Of a DNA stretch of 64,000 nt, positions 1 to 8,914 are shown piece by piece. Both the position numbers and the translations under genes were made by a program. The notes below the pieces were generated by a model. It was not told the origin of the DNA. It worked only from the letters and a program-made list of their open reading frames with translations, and did no database searches. The first letter of the stretch is position 1; each line of letters starts with the position of its first letter. This stretch comes from Phycisphaerales bacterium (GTDB lineage Bacteria > Planctomycetota > Phycisphaerae > Phycisphaerales > UBA1924). The stretch covers positions 62,001 to 126,000 of the forward strand of contig RECY01000021.1 in NCBI GenBank assembly GCA_007693785.1. Direction: 5' to 3'.

Positions 1-74
1 ATCGCTCGGTCATCGGCTGCACGGGACACGCCGAGTTCGATCATGTCAAGTGGGTTATTCCCAACGACAAGTGA
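1..74 (+). CDS. C-terminal end of an unidentified protein (possibly pilin-like), cut by window edge
   Basis: The frame starting at base 3 stays open from the window edge and ends in TGA at 72-74. It gives about 23 residues that finish GHAEFDHVKWVIPNDK. A GHAEF..VKW ending resembles the C-terminus of the prepilin-like (type II secretion, N-terminal methylation) proteins common in planctomycetes, but this is only a resemblance and the rest of the gene lies outside the window. About 230 bases follow without a gene before the converging glycosyltransferase stop at 302. Confidence 0.4.
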   Translation, partial: RSVIGCTGHAEFDHVKWVIPNDK

Positions 75-301
75 GCGATCGTGTGGGATCACCCCGTAAA
101 AAACCGGCACGAAGCCCAGCCTGTCCGTCCACGCGTCGAGTTCGGCGCCGTCCCACGACCAGCCGGCAGGTGATGGATCTGGCTTTTGAGGGCCCTTGGG
201 GTGAAGCCCAAAGCGAGCCGAGAGAGGGCCGCTTGTCTCGAAGCCGTTCAGTGTTGGCGTGATCTTGAGGCTCGTGCCGTACATCGATCTCTCCGGGCTG
301 A

Positions 302-1492
302 TCAGGCGGTGCGGATCGAGGCCTGTGCCGGTGCGGATCGGCTTTTGAGTGCTTCAAAGAGCTGTTCATGCGCACAGAGCACGGCGTTTGCCGAGAATTT
401 TGCTTCGACCCGCGCGCGGGAGGCCTGGCCGTGCATGTCTCTCGCTGAGGCGTTCGACAGATAGCCAACACAAGCCCCCGCGGCTTGCTCTTCGCTCGGT
501 TCGATCAGGACGCCGGTCTGCCCGTCGATCACAAGATCTGTGGTGCCGGAGATTCTCGTGCCGACGATCGGCAGCCCGCACGCCATCGCCTCGAGCACCG
601 CGTTGGGCATGCCTTCGCTTTCCGAGGGGAGCGCGAAGACGTCGGCGGCGTGGTACGCGGGCGTTGGGTCGGCCAGAAACGGTGTGTGTACCAGGCGATC
701 GGCCACGCCGCGACGTGTCGCTTCTTCACGCAGCGATTGCAGATACGCATCGTTCGGCGGCCCGACCAGCGCGAGCTGGGCATCGATACCCTGCTCGCCG
801 GCGAGTTGCAGGGCTGCGAGCAAGAGGTGCTGACGCTTTCTGGGTGTGACGCCGCCGACGCAGAGAATGGTCGGTCGGTCGGCCCATCCGAGCATCCCGC
901 GTGCGTCTGATCGGGCGGCGTGGTCGGCGACAGGTCGGAAGCGATCCGTGTTCACGCCGTTGGGGATCCGGGCGATCTTGTCCGGATCGAAGCCGTAGGA
1001 CAGGAGTTCCTGCTCGATCTGGCTGCTGATCGCGATAACGGCGGAGAGGCGTTTGAGACGCTCCCTCCGGCGCTGCGCGATACGGAGTGTGCCGCGCCAA
1101 CCGCTTTTGTCGGCGATGTCGGCGTCGTGAGCCGCGATCTTGACGGCACACGGCGTCCCGCGGCGCTCCGCCTCCACGCAGGGTGTCACCGTGAACTCAA
1201 AGCCCTGCAACGCGTGGATCGCGTCGTACCGCTCGGCGTGCTCGCGCATCCATCGAACACCTGCGCGGATGTAGGCGATCTGGCCGAGCGTCGTGCCGAC
1301 AAACGGGCGCACCAGGTGCTGGGCTTCGAAGACCGGCTCGGGCTCGTGATCCGGGCGTCCGTGGGCGAGTTCGAGGTGAAAGCGCCCGGGGTCGGTGTTG
1401 TAGAGGCGGAGCGCGGAGGTGCCAGGGCCGCCGTAGTGCGGGCCGGCGCCCTTGATCGACCACAGCAAGACTCGCAAACGCCCGTCGGTCAC
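302..1492 (-). CDS. Glycosyltransferase family 4 (GT-B fold)
   Basis: A 396-residue protein expected to transfer a sugar from an activated donor to a glycan or lipid acceptor on the cytoplasmic face of the membrane. The C-terminal half carries the usual GT4 signs: IPNGVNTDRF, a VGGVTPRKR strand-turn, and the donor-binding segment ALPSESEGMPNAVLEAMACG with the E-x7-E spacing. The start is the GTG at 1492, because it overlaps the TGA of the upstream epimerase gene by four bases (GTGA), which indicates translational coupling. The open frame runs further upstream inside the epimerase gene, but that part is out-of-frame shadow. With the epimerase it looks like a two-gene unit for surface polysaccharide. 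The acceptor sugar cannot be predicted. Confidence 0.88.
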   Translation of the reverse strand: MTDGRLRVLLWSIKGAGPHYGGPGTSALRLYNTDPGRFHLELAHGRPDHEPEPVFEAQHLVRPFVGTTLGQIAYIRAGVRWMREHAERYDAIHALQGFEFTVTPCVEAERRGTPCAVKIAAHDADIADKSGWRGTLRIAQRRRERLKRLSAVIAISSQIEQELLSYGFDPDKIARIPNGVNTDRFRPVADHAARSDARGMLGWADRPTILCVGGVTPRKRQHLLLAALQLAGEQGIDAQLALVGPPNDAYLQSLREEATRRGVADRLVHTPFLADPTPAYHAADVFALPSESEGMPNAVLEAMACGLPIVGTRISGTTDLVIDGQTGVLIEPSEEQAAGACVGYLSNASARDMHGQASRARVEAKFSANAVLCAHEQLFEALKSRSAPAQASIRTA

Positions 1493-2481
1493 GCGATCCC
1501 CTCCGCCGACAGCCACGCCCACTGCTGCGCCAGTCCCTCGGCGAGCGTGTTCTTCGGCTCGTACCCGATCTCCGCTCGGCTCCGCGAGATGTCCGCGAAC
1601 GTGCGCTCCACGTCGCCCGGCTGCATCGCCTTGCGCTCGATCACCGCCTTCTTTCCCACGGCCCGCTCGATCGCCGCGATCAGTTCGGCGAGCGTCACCG
1701 GGCTGGAGCCGCCGAGGTTCCAGACGCGGTAGCGGTGCTCGGTCCCGATCGCGTCCAGCGCCTGCGTGATGCCGGTGACGATGTCGTCGATGTAGGTATA
1801 GTCGCGGCTCGTGGAGCCGTCGCCGAAGACGGGGATCGGCTCGCCCGCGTCGATCATGCGCATGAACTTGCTGATCGCCAGGTCCGGGCGCTGGCGCGGG
1901 CCGAAGACGGTGAAGAAACGCAGGCACGCGATCGGCAGCGCGTGCAGGTGGGCGTAGGCGTGGCAGTACAGCTCGCCGGCCTTCTTCGTCGCGGCGTACG
2001 GGCTGATCGGGTGATCGACCGCGTCCGTCTCCGCAAAAGGCACCTTCGGGTTGTTCCCGTACACCGACGAGGACGACGCGAAGGCGAGCTTCTGGACACC
2101 GGCTTCGACCGCCGCGTCGAGGACGTTGACGGTGCCGTCGAGGTTGACCTCGGTGTAGAGCTTCGGGTTCTCGATCGAGGGTCGGACGCCGGCCATCGCG
2201 GCGATGTGGACCACCCGATCAGGGCGGGCGGCTCGGAAGAGGTCGAACACCGCTTCTCGGTCGCGGATGTCGGCTTCGCGGATGTCACCCAAGGCCCACC
2301 CGTGCCGGTCGGCGAGTTCGCGGAGGTGCCGGACGCGGCCGTGCTTGACGCGGGGGTCGTAGAAGTCGCAGTAGTTATCGATGCCGACGACGCGGTGCCC
2401 GTCGGCGAGGAGGCGCTCGGCGAGGTGGGAGCCGATGAACCCGGCGATGCCGGTGATGCAGGTCGTGGGCTGGTCGGGCAT
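1489..2481 (-). CDS. NAD-dependent epimerase, UDP-glucuronate 4-epimerase-like
   Basis: A 330-residue short-chain dehydrogenase/reductase-type epimerase. The N-terminus has the Rossmann motif TGIAGFIGSHLAERL (a G-x2-G-x2-G type NAD site), an FASSSSVYG strand with the catalytic Ser region, and the YAATKK (Y-x3-K) catalytic pair. SIENPKLYTEVNLDGT and VFGPRQRPDLAI match the family that includes UDP-glucuronate 4-epimerases (CapI/LspL type), and the length fits. UDP-galacturonate production is the best guess, but UDP-GlcNAc or UDP-Glc epimerases are close relatives. It starts with ATG and overlaps the following glycosyltransferase by four bases. A UDP-sugar 6-dehydrogenase is transcribed divergently from 2694 and would supply uronic acid substrates for the same pathway. 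Confidence 0.85.
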   Translation of the reverse strand: MPDQPTTCITGIAGFIGSHLAERLLADGHRVVGIDNYCDFYDPRVKHGRVRHLRELADRHGWALGDIREADIRDREAVFDLFRAARPDRVVHIAAMAGVRPSIENPKLYTEVNLDGTVNVLDAAVEAGVQKLAFASSSSVYGNNPKVPFAETDAVDHPISPYAATKKAGELYCHAYAHLHALPIACLRFFTVFGPRQRPDLAISKFMRMIDAGEPIPVFGDGSTSRDYTYIDDIVTGITQALDAIGTEHRYRVWNLGGSSPVTLAELIAAIERAVGKKAVIERKAMQPGDVERTFADISRSRAEIGYEPKNTLAEGLAQQWAWLSAEGIA

Positions 2482-2693
2482 GGCCGGGCATCCTAAGCGT
2501 GGGGGCGGGCTCCGGAGGTGTGGTCGGGCGTGTGGGGGTTGGGATTGAGCGCGTCGTTGACAGAGAAGGTGGAAGTGGGCGAACCCGGGGGGTTGCCGGG
2601 CCGATACAGTTTCCGCCGCTCTGGCCCGGGGCCGGGGTGGGTTGTGTTCGAGGGATTGCCGAGAGATCGCCCACGCAGGGGAGACCGACCGCG

Positions 2694-4016
2694 ATGAGCC
2701 AGGCCGACACCTTTCGTAGCAAGATCCGTGACCGTTCGCTCGTGGTCGGGATTATCGGGCTTGGGTACGTGGGCCTCCCGCTCGCCCGGGCGTTCTTCCA
2801 GGCCGGCTACCGCGTGGTCGGCTTCGACGTCGACCCGGTCAAGATCGACGACCTGCACGCCGGGCGGAACTATCTCAAGCACCTCGGCCCGGACTACGTC
2901 AAGGAGATGGCCGGGAGCGACCGCTTCGAGGCGACGACCGATTTCAACCGCCTCGGCGAGCCGGACGCCGTCATCAGCTGCGTCCCCACCCCGCTCGGCC
3001 CGCACCTCGAGCCCGACCTCAGCTACGTCGAACGCACCACCGAGGACGTCGCCCGGACCCTCCGCCCCGGGCAGCTGGTCAGCCTCGAATCGACCACCTA
3101 CCCCCGCACGACGCGGGACGTCATGCTCCCGCGCCTCGCCGCGAGCGGGCTGAACGTCGGCGAGGACTACTTCCTCGCCTACAGCCCCGAGCGCGAGGAC
3201 CCGGGTCGCAAGGACCACAACACCCAGTCGATCCCGAAGCTCGTCGGCGGGATCGACGACGTCTCGGGCGACCTGGCGTACGAGCTGTATTCGCAGGCGA
3301 TCGCGTCGGTCATCCGCGTCTCGAGTGCCGAGGTCGCCGAGAGCGCCAAGCTGCTGGAGAACATCTTCCGGGCGGTCAACATCGCGCTGGTCAACGAGAT
3401 GAAGACGGTCATGACCGCGATGGACATCAACGTGTGGGAGGTCATCGAGGCGGCCGCGACCAAGCCGTTCGGGTTCATGCCCTTCTACCCCGGGCCGGGC
3501 CTCGGCGGGCACTGCATCCCGATCGATCCGTTCTACTTGACGTGGAAGGCCCGCGAGGTCGGGCTGAGCACGCGGTTCATCGAGTTGGCGGGCGAGGTCA
3601 ACCGGCACATGCCGCACTACGTGATCGACCGCCTCGTGCGCGCGCTCAACGACCGGGGCAAGGCTGTGAGCACGAGCCGCGTGCTGGTGCTGGGGCTCGC
3701 GTACAAGCCGGACGTGGACGACCTGCGCGAGAGCCCGAGCTTCGAGCTGATCGAGCTGCTCAAGGACCTGGGCGCGCACGTGGACTACAACGACCCGCAC
3801 ATCCCCAAGGCCCCGAAGGTCCGCCGCCACAACATCCAGCTCGAGAGCGTCCCGCTCAACGCCGACACGCTGGCGGGCTACGACGCGGTGCTGATCTCGA
3901 CCAACCACTCGGCCTACGACTGGCAGCTCGTCGCCGACCACGCCCAGCTCATCGTCGACACCCGCAACGCGATGAAGACCGTCACCGGCCCGCGCGAGCA
4001 CATCGTCGGGGCGTGA
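2694..4016 (+). CDS. UDP-sugar 6-dehydrogenase (UDP-GlcNAc dehydrogenase, WbpA/TviB type)
   Basis: A 440-residue nucleotide-sugar dehydrogenase that oxidises C6 of a UDP-sugar to the uronate with two NAD+. The N-terminal Rossmann motif is GIIGLGYVGLPLA near residue 20. The catalytic Cys lies in GPGLGGHCIPIDPFYL, and the C-terminal domain has LGLAYKPDVDDLRESPS, as in the UDP-GlcNAc/ManNAc branch rather than the plain UDP-glucose branch. The ATG at 2694 is preceded by a purine-rich GGGGAGA. The upstream intergenic region of about 210 bp is shared with the divergent epimerase and probably holds both promoters. It feeds extracellular polysaccharide or glycoprotein sugars. Confidence 0.9.
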   Translation: MSQADTFRSKIRDRSLVVGIIGLGYVGLPLARAFFQAGYRVVGFDVDPVKIDDLHAGRNYLKHLGPDYVKEMAGSDRFEATTDFNRLGEPDAVISCVPTPLGPHLEPDLSYVERTTEDVARTLRPGQLVSLESTTYPRTTRDVMLPRLAASGLNVGEDYFLAYSPEREDPGRKDHNTQSIPKLVGGIDDVSGDLAYELYSQAIASVIRVSSAEVAESAKLLENIFRAVNIALVNEMKTVMTAMDINVWEVIEAAATKPFGFMPFYPGPGLGGHCIPIDPFYLTWKAREVGLSTRFIELAGEVNRHMPHYVIDRLVRALNDRGKAVSTSRVLVLGLAYKPDVDDLRESPSFELIELLKDLGAHVDYNDPHIPKAPKVRRHNIQLESVPLNADTLAGYDAVLISTNHSAYDWQLVADHAQLIVDTRNAMKTVTGPREHIVGA

Positions 4017-4027
4017 GCACCCCCGTG

Positions 4028-4048
4028 GCACGGGCGTCCCGCCCGTGC
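4028..4048. repeat. Family C GC-rich hairpin repeat, copy 1
   Basis: A perfect 9-bp stem GCACGGGCG / CGCCCGTGC with a 3-base TCC loop, 11 nt past the dehydrogenase stop. The same core with flanking CGTG recurs at 30178-30198, in reverse orientation at 6278-6298, and as a variant at 53653. It may act as a transcript-end structure, although no T-tract follows. Confidence 0.7.
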
Positions 4049-4060
4049 ATCCGCAGACAT

Positions 4061-4196
4061 GGTGCCATGGAAACGCGGAGCCGACCGTCCGCGGTCGGCG
4101 CACCTTTTCCATGCCGGGCGTAAACAGCATCACGAGCGTGGAAGTCCCGAAACCCGGAAAAGCTCCGCCGCGGCGGCTCCGCGTTACCGGGGCACC
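4061..4196. repeat. Family A two-hairpin intergenic repeat, copy 1 (complete)
   Basis: Bounded by GGTGCC and GGCACC. Hairpin 1 has stem CATGGAAA / TTTTCCATG with an apical GCCGACCG-TCCG-CGGTCGGC helix. Hairpin 2 has CCCGG / CCGGG with a GCCGCCGCGGCGG-like apex. It lies 44 nt past a stop codon and before the next gene. Its reverse complement has the same layout as the copies at 27888-28059 and 51073-51219. Stem bases differ between copies in compensating pairs. Confidence 0.8.
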
Positions 4197-4243
4197 GGAC
4201 GTCAAGCCGTGGCACGGGAGCCTCGCCGCGCAATGATCCTGTC

Positions 4244-5260
4244 ATGACCGATGCCGCGCCCATCGACTGGTCCGACGCCCGCGTTCTCGTCACCGGCGCC
4301 TCCGGCTTCCTCGGGCGGCACGTCGTGCGCACGCTGCTCGCCCGTGGCGTTCGTGAGGACCGCCTCTGTGCGCCCCGCTCGCGCGACTACGACCTCCGCG
4401 ACCCCGCGGCGTGCGCACGCCTCTTCGGCGACTTTCCGGACGCCGACGCGGTGATCCACCTCGCGGGGCGCGTCGGGGGGATCCAGGCGAACCGGGCCCA
4501 CCCGGCGGGGTTTCTCTACGACAACGCCGCGATGGCTTTGCACGTCATCGAGGCCGCTCGGCGAGGCGGTCTGGCGGATCGCGCCGGGGCGGTGGTCATG
4601 GTGGGGAGCATGACGAGCTACCCGGAGTCGACGCCGGTGCCGTTCCGGGAGGGGGCGTTGTTCGCGGGCCCGCTGGCCGAGCAGACGCGGGGGTACGCCT
4701 TCGGCAAGCTGGTCGGGCTCGAGACGCTGATCGCCTACGGGCAGGAGTTCGGGCTCGCGTCGAGCTACCTGATCCCGGTGAACCTGTACGGGCCGGGGGA
4801 CAACTTCGACCCCGCGACGAGCCACTTCGTCGGGGCGCTGGTCCGGCGGTGCTTGGAGGCGGTGCGCGAGGGGCGGGAGGAGCTTGTCTGCTGGGGCACG
4901 GGCGAGCCAACACGAGACTTTCTATACATCGAGGACGCGGCAGCGGGCGTCGTCCTGGCGGCCGAGCGCCTCCTCGCGGCCCGCGCCACGGGCCAGCCCG
5001 CCCCCTGCGACACACGCCACGGGGCGATCAACCTCAGCCCCGGGAACGAGCACTCGATCCGCGAGGCGGTCGAGATCATCTGCCGCGTCATCGGCTTCCG
5101 CGGGCGGGTCGTCTGGGACACCAGCAAGCCCGAGGGCCAGGCCCGGCGCTCGCTCGACCCCAGCCGGGCCCGGGAACGCCTCGGCTTCGAGGCCCGGGTG
5201 AGCTTCGAGGAGGGCGTCCGGCGCACGGCCGAGTGGATCGAGCGCGAGCGCCCGTTTTAG
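4244..5260 (+). CDS. NAD-dependent epimerase, GDP-L-fucose synthase-like
   Basis: A 338-residue SDR-fold enzyme. Besides the Rossmann motif TGASGFLGRHV and the Y-x3-K pair in GYAFGK, it has segments characteristic of GDP-L-fucose synthase: AGRVGGIQANRAHP with a following FLYDN, NLYGPGDNFDP, and VVWDTSKPEGQARRSLD. GDP-fucose synthase epimerises and reduces GDP-4-keto-6-deoxymannose. No GDP-mannose 4,6-dehydratase lies in the window, so the exact substrate is inferred. Relatives in planctomycetes act on other keto-sugars. It starts with ATG at 4244, just beyond a family A repeat, and belongs with the surface-sugar genes on both sides. Confidence 0.82.
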   Translation: MTDAAPIDWSDARVLVTGASGFLGRHVVRTLLARGVREDRLCAPRSRDYDLRDPAACARLFGDFPDADAVIHLAGRVGGIQANRAHPAGFLYDNAAMALHVIEAARRGGLADRAGAVVMVGSMTSYPESTPVPFREGALFAGPLAEQTRGYAFGKLVGLETLIAYGQEFGLASSYLIPVNLYGPGDNFDPATSHFVGALVRRCLEAVREGREELVCWGTGEPTRDFLYIEDAAAGVVLAAERLLAARATGQPAPCDTRHGAINLSPGNEHSIREAVEIICRVIGFRGRVVWDTSKPEGQARRSLDPSRARERLGFEARVSFEEGVRRTAEWIERERPF

Positions 5261-5346
5261 TTCCCCACGTTTGCCCCGTTCGGCTTCAGTCGGGCTCCGG
5301 GTCGTCCGATCATGGCATCGGTGGACCCGCACGGAGGCGGCTGGCG

Positions 5347-6222
5347 ATGTCGATCCTGTTCAATCTTCCGGAAGTGATCGCGCAGCGGGGCGTGCGGACC
5401 GCGCAGGCGTGGTCGTTCCAAGCGACCGAACGCCTCGCGACCGGCAAGCAGATCAACCGCGGGGCCGACGACCCGTCGGGCGTGATCGCGGTCGGCAAGC
5501 TCGATCAGCAGATCGTGATCGCGCAGAAGAAGATCGAAGGGCTCGAGCGCTCCAACCTCTACCTCGCGGCCCGCGAGGGCGGGTTGTCGGCCTTCAGCGA
5601 CATGCTCCTCCGCCTGCAAGAAATCGCGACGACCGGGGCCAACACCGCCGGGCTGAGCGATGCCGAGATGGAGGGCCTGCGCGTCGAGGCCGAAGAAATT
5701 ATCAGAGCGATCGACTTCACCGCCAACACGTACACGTTTCAAGGTCAGCAGATCCTGCAGGGCTTCGGCTCGAGCCAACTCGGGAGCACGATGATCCACC
5801 CGCCGACGCGGGACGAGGCTTCGGGCGATGACGATGACGCACGCCCGACACGCCCCGAGCGCCCGGAAGCGGTGCGCGTGGGGCTGAACGGGCTTGTGGT
5901 GGGGGCGTTCAGCGGGGAGCTGTCGTTCGAGGAGCTGGCGCGGGGCGTGGAGAGCGCGGTGAACCAGGTCGCCGGAGCGCGCGGGGCGATCGGCACCCAG
6001 ATGCGCGACAACGAGAGCCAGATCCGCACGCTGATGAGCGAGTTCGAGAACACCTCAGCCGCCCGCTCGCTGATCGAGGACGCCGACTACGCGAAGGAAG
6101 TCTCTGAACGCGTGCGGGCGCAGATCCTGGAGCAGGCGTCGATCTCCGCGATCGACATCGCACGCCAGCAGCAGACGAGCGTGCTGAGCCTGATCCAGAA
6201 CGCGACCGACACCGGTCGATAG
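5347..6222 (+). CDS. fliC: Flagellin
   Basis: A 291-residue flagellin, shorter than the roughly 500 residues of enterobacterial FliC, so the D2/D3 outer domains are nearly absent. The N-terminal helical domain has ATERLATGKQINRGADDPSG, the hallmark of the flagellin D0/D1 region. The C-terminal domain has SAARSLIEDADYAKEVSE followed by the coiled ILEQASISAIDIARQQQTSVLSLI end. A short acidic/proline linker (about residues 155-175) replaces the variable domain. The product is exported by the flagellar type III system and polymerises into the filament. No other flagellar gene is nearby. It directly follows sugar-nucleotide genes, so filament glycosylation is possible but unproven. Confidence 0.88.
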   Translation: MSILFNLPEVIAQRGVRTAQAWSFQATERLATGKQINRGADDPSGVIAVGKLDQQIVIAQKKIEGLERSNLYLAAREGGLSAFSDMLLRLQEIATTGANTAGLSDAEMEGLRVEAEEIIRAIDFTANTYTFQGQQILQGFGSSQLGSTMIHPPTRDEASGDDDDARPTRPERPEAVRVGLNGLVVGAFSGELSFEELARGVESAVNQVAGARGAIGTQMRDNESQIRTLMSEFENTSAARSLIEDADYAKEVSERVRAQILEQASISAIDIARQQQTSVLSLIQNATDTGR

Positions 6223-6238
6223 TTCGCGAGTTGAGGCC

Positions 6239-6264
6239 GCAAAAGCTGCGCGCTTCCGGGGCAA
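6239..6264. repeat. Degenerate half copy of family A repeat
   Basis: The segment GCAAAAGCTGCGCGCTTCCGGGGC resembles the 3' hairpin arm of family A (AAAGCT...CGTTTCCGGGGCACC) but has lost part of the stem. It starts 17 nt past the flagellin stop. Confidence 0.5.
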
Positions 6265-6277
6265 CTGAGTCGTTCTT

Positions 6278-6298
6278 GCACGGGCGTGGCGCCCGTGC
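6278..6298. repeat. Family C GC-rich hairpin repeat, copy 2
   Basis: Stem GCACGGGCG / CGCCCGTGC with a TGG loop and flanking CCACGGG. It is the reverse-oriented form of the hairpin at 4028. It lies between the convergent flagellin and cysN genes, 16 nt from the cysN stop, so it could end transcripts from either side. Confidence 0.65.
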
Positions 6299-6314
6299 CA
6301 CGGGGGAGCGTTGC

Positions 6315-7649
6315 TCAGCTGGCGGGGCCGAGGATCATGCCGGCGCCGACGGTGCGGTTGGTCGCTTCGTCGATGAGGATGAAGCAGCCGGTCTGTCGCG
6401 TCTGGCGGTAGGGGTCGAACATCAGCGGCGCGGTGGTGCGAAGGCTGACGCGCCCGATCTCGTTGAGCGTCAGCCCCTCGGCCTCCGGCTCCTTGTGCAG
6501 CGTCTCGATGTTCAAACGGTACTTGAGGGCCGTCACCATGCAGCGGGCGAGGCGGCTCGTGTGCTTGATCGCGTACTTCTTCCGCGGGTGCATGGGCTCG
6601 TCGGCCATCCAGACCAGCATCGCCTCGACGTCCTGCCCGACGTGCGGGCGATTGTCCGGCTTGCAAATGCAATCGCCGCGGCTCACGTCGATATCGTCCT
6701 CCAGCGTGATCGTCACGCTCATCGGCGCGAACGCCTGCTCGACCGGTTCGCCCCCGACCTCGACCGTCGCGATCGCGCTCTCGAACCCGCCGGGGAGCGC
6801 CACGACGCGATCGCCCGGGCGGAACACGCCGCTGGCGACCTGCCCGGCGTACCCGCGGTAGTCGTGGTGCTCGTCGGACTGCGGACGCACGACCCACTGC
6901 ACCGGGAACCGCGCGTTGATCAGGTCGCGGTCGCTGGCGATGTGGACGTGCTCGAGGTGGTGCATCAGGCTCGGGCCCTGGTACCACGCCATGTGCTCGG
7001 AGCGGGTCACGACGTTGTCGCCGAGCAGGGCGCTCATGGGGATGAACGTGACGTCGGCGATCTCCAGCTTCGCGGCGAAGTCCTCGTAATCGGCGCGGAT
7101 CTTCTCGAAAACACCCTCGTCCCAGTTCACCAGGTCCATCTTGTTGATGCAGACGACCACGTGCGGGATGCGGAGGAGGCTGGCGATGAAGCTGTGGCGT
7201 CGCGTCTGCTCGACGACGCCCTGTCGCGCGTCGATGAGGACGACCGCGAGGTTCGCCGTGCTCGCGCCCGTGACCATGTTGCGCGTGTACTGCACGTGCC
7301 CGGGGCAGTCGGCGATGATGAACTTGCGCCGCGGCGTGGCGAAGTAGCGGTAGGCGACGTCGATCGTGATGCCCTGCTCGCGCTCGGCCCGGAGCCCGTC
7401 GGTGAGTAGGGCGAGGTTGACGCGCTCGTCGCCGCGGCTCTTGCTGGCGGTCTCGGCAGCCGCGAGTTGGTCCTCGAAGATCGACTTGGAGTCGTAGAGC
7501 AGGCGACCGATCAGCGTGCTCTTGCCGTCGTCCACGCTGCCGCAGGTGAGCAGTCGGAGCAGGTCCATGTGCAGGTAGCGCTCGCGATCAAACGCGGGGC
7601 GGCCGGCGGCGTCGGAAGGGGCGCTGTCATAACTGAGGTCCGTTGTCAT
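6315..7649 (-). CDS. cysN: Sulfate adenylyltransferase subunit 1 (GTPase)
   Basis: A 444-residue GTPase subunit of ATP sulfurylase. With CysD it converts sulfate and ATP to adenosine 5'-phosphosulfate, driven by GTP hydrolysis in the cytoplasm. The EF-Tu-like G domain shows the P-loop GSVDDGKST (37-45), DCPGH (114-118) and NKMD (169-172), followed by beta-barrel domains. It ends at the usual length for CysN without a fused CysC kinase, and a separate cysC is present at 9068. Its ATG overlaps the TGA of the preceding small gene by four bases. The operon order is cysD, small gene, cysN. Confidence 0.95.
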   Translation of the reverse strand: MTTDLSYDSAPSDAAGRPAFDRERYLHMDLLRLLTCGSVDDGKSTLIGRLLYDSKSIFEDQLAAAETASKSRGDERVNLALLTDGLRAEREQGITIDVAYRYFATPRRKFIIADCPGHVQYTRNMVTGASTANLAVVLIDARQGVVEQTRRHSFIASLLRIPHVVVCINKMDLVNWDEGVFEKIRADYEDFAAKLEIADVTFIPMSALLGDNVVTRSEHMAWYQGPSLMHHLEHVHIASDRDLINARFPVQWVVRPQSDEHHDYRGYAGQVASGVFRPGDRVVALPGGFESAIATVEVGGEPVEQAFAPMSVTITLEDDIDVSRGDCICKPDNRPHVGQDVEAMLVWMADEPMHPRKKYAIKHTSRLARCMVTALKYRLNIETLHKEPEAEGLTLNEIGRVSLRTTAPLMFDPYRQTRQTGCFILIDEATNRTVGAGMILGPAS

Positions 7650-8005
7650 CGATTTGATTCCGACTCTTTTGCGTTCTCAGCGTGCCATTGGTCAGACGCC
7701 TTTTGGTAATCGGGGTGACTATCGCCTAAGCCGAGATAAAAGTGCCAATGACGTGATCCATCTGTGTATCTCTCGGGATCAACAGCCGCGAGTGGCCGTT
7801 TGCCCTGAGTTCGTCGCTCTTGATCCCGCAGAAGCCGCTTTTCATATCCTGGGCGATCGACTTCATACGCCGTCAGAAGTCCAGTCAGCTTGTGCTTGGC
7901 GATCCATGCCTCAGCGATTTCGAGCGATGAAAATATCGCGTTGGCGTAGGCGGAGGATGCGCCGTGAAGCACGTACACAACCTGAGCATCACCGCTGCCG
8001 CCCAT
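7646..8005 (-). CDS. Small protein of unknown function inserted between cysD and cysN
   Basis: A 119-residue protein with no membrane segment or signal peptide. It begins [19 protein letters not shown] and continues [22 protein letters not shown]. This looks like a small uncharacterised domain family that I recall as DUF7710-like, where a short beta-strand, an A-x-F-S-S turn and an EAW helix precede SG-L-T-Y-VD. That assignment is from memory. The gene starts directly after the cysD stop and overlaps the cysN start by four bases, so it should be co-translated with the sulfurylase genes. G+C over 7681-7980 is about 55% by my count, clearly below the neighbours, and it is rich in codons that they avoid. 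This suggests recent acquisition. No role in sulfate activation can be claimed. Confidence 0.75.
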   Translation of the reverse strand: MGGSGDAQVVYVLHGASSAYANAIFSSLEIAEAWIAKHKLTGLLTAYEVDRPGYEKRLLRDQERRTQGKRPLAAVDPERYTDGSRHWHFYLGLGDSHPDYQKASDQWHAENAKESESNR

Positions 8006-8914
8006 TTAGAAGTACCCCTCCTTCTTCCGGTCTTCCATCGCGGCCTCGCTGGTCCGGTCGTCCATCCGCGCCCCGCGCTCGCTCGCCCGGGCGGCGGCGA
8101 CTTCGGCGATGATGTCCTCCAGGCTCGCCGCGGGGCTCGCCGTCGCGGCCGTGCAGGACATGTCGCCGACCGTGCGGAACCGGATGGTCCGGTTGAAGAC
8201 CTCCTCGCCCTCCTCCGCCGGCAGGATCTCGCTGATCGGCATGATCTGACCTTGGCGGACGACCACGTCCCGCTGGTGGCTGAAGTACAGGCTCGGCACC
8301 GCGATCCCCTCCAGCGCGATGTACTGCCAAACGTCCATCTCGGTCCAGTTGCTCAGGGGGAACGCGCGGATGTGCTCGCCCTTGCGGATGCGCCCGTTGT
8401 AGAGGTTCCAGAGCTCGGGGCGCTGGTTCTTCGGGTCCCACTGCCCGAAGTCGTCGCGGAAGCTGAAGATGCGCTCTTTGGCGCGGGCCTTTTCCTCGTC
8501 GCGCCGGGCGCCGCCGAAGAGGGCGTCGAACTGGTGGTCCTCGATCGCCTTGAGCAGGGTCGGGATCTGGGCCCGGTTGCGGGATGGGTACCGCCCGGGG
8601 TCCTCGACCGCGAGCCCGCTCTCGATCGCCTCCTGCACGCTGGCGACGACCAGCCGCTCGCCGAGGCGCTCAACGAGCTCATCGCGGAAGGTGATCGCCT
8701 CGGGGAAGTTGTGCCCGGTGTCGACATGGAGGAGCGGGAAGGGGAATTTCGCCGGGCGGAAGGCCTTCTCCGCGAGGCGGACCATGACGATGGAGTCTTT
8801 GCCGCCGCTGAACATGAGGGCGGGTCGCTCGCACTGGGCGGCCACCTCGCGCATGATGTGGATCGCCTCGGCCTCGAGGACGCGCAGGTGGTTGATGTTG
8901 AGCCCGGTCGGCAT
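8006..8914 (-). CDS. cysD: Sulfate adenylyltransferase subunit 2
   Basis: A 302-residue catalytic subunit of ATP sulfurylase from the PAPS-reductase/adenylyl-transferase family. The N-terminal PP-loop is [14 protein letters not shown], followed by [30 protein letters not shown] (a CysD signature) and [15 protein letters not shown]. The C-terminus ends in [17 protein letters not shown], typical of CysD. The ATG at 8914 was chosen because the family begins directly before the helix leading to the PP-loop; longer in-frame extensions are non-homologous. It is first in the cysD-small gene-cysN operon and is divergent from cysC with about 150 bp between them, which probably holds both promoters. 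Confidence 0.95.
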   Translation of the reverse strand: MPTGLNINHLRVLEAEAIHIMREVAAQCERPALMFSGGKDSIVMVRLAEKAFRPAKFPFPLLHVDTGHNFPEAITFRDELVERLGERLVVASVQEAIESGLAVEDPGRYPSRNRAQIPTLLKAIEDHQFDALFGGARRDEEKARAKERIFSFRDDFGQWDPKNQRPELWNLYNGRIRKGEHIRAFPLSNWTEMDVWQYIALEGIAVPSLYFSHQRDVVVRQGQIMPISEILPAEEGEEVFNRTIRFRTVGDMSCTAATASPAASLEDIIAEVAAARASERGARMDDRTSEAAMEDRKKEGYF

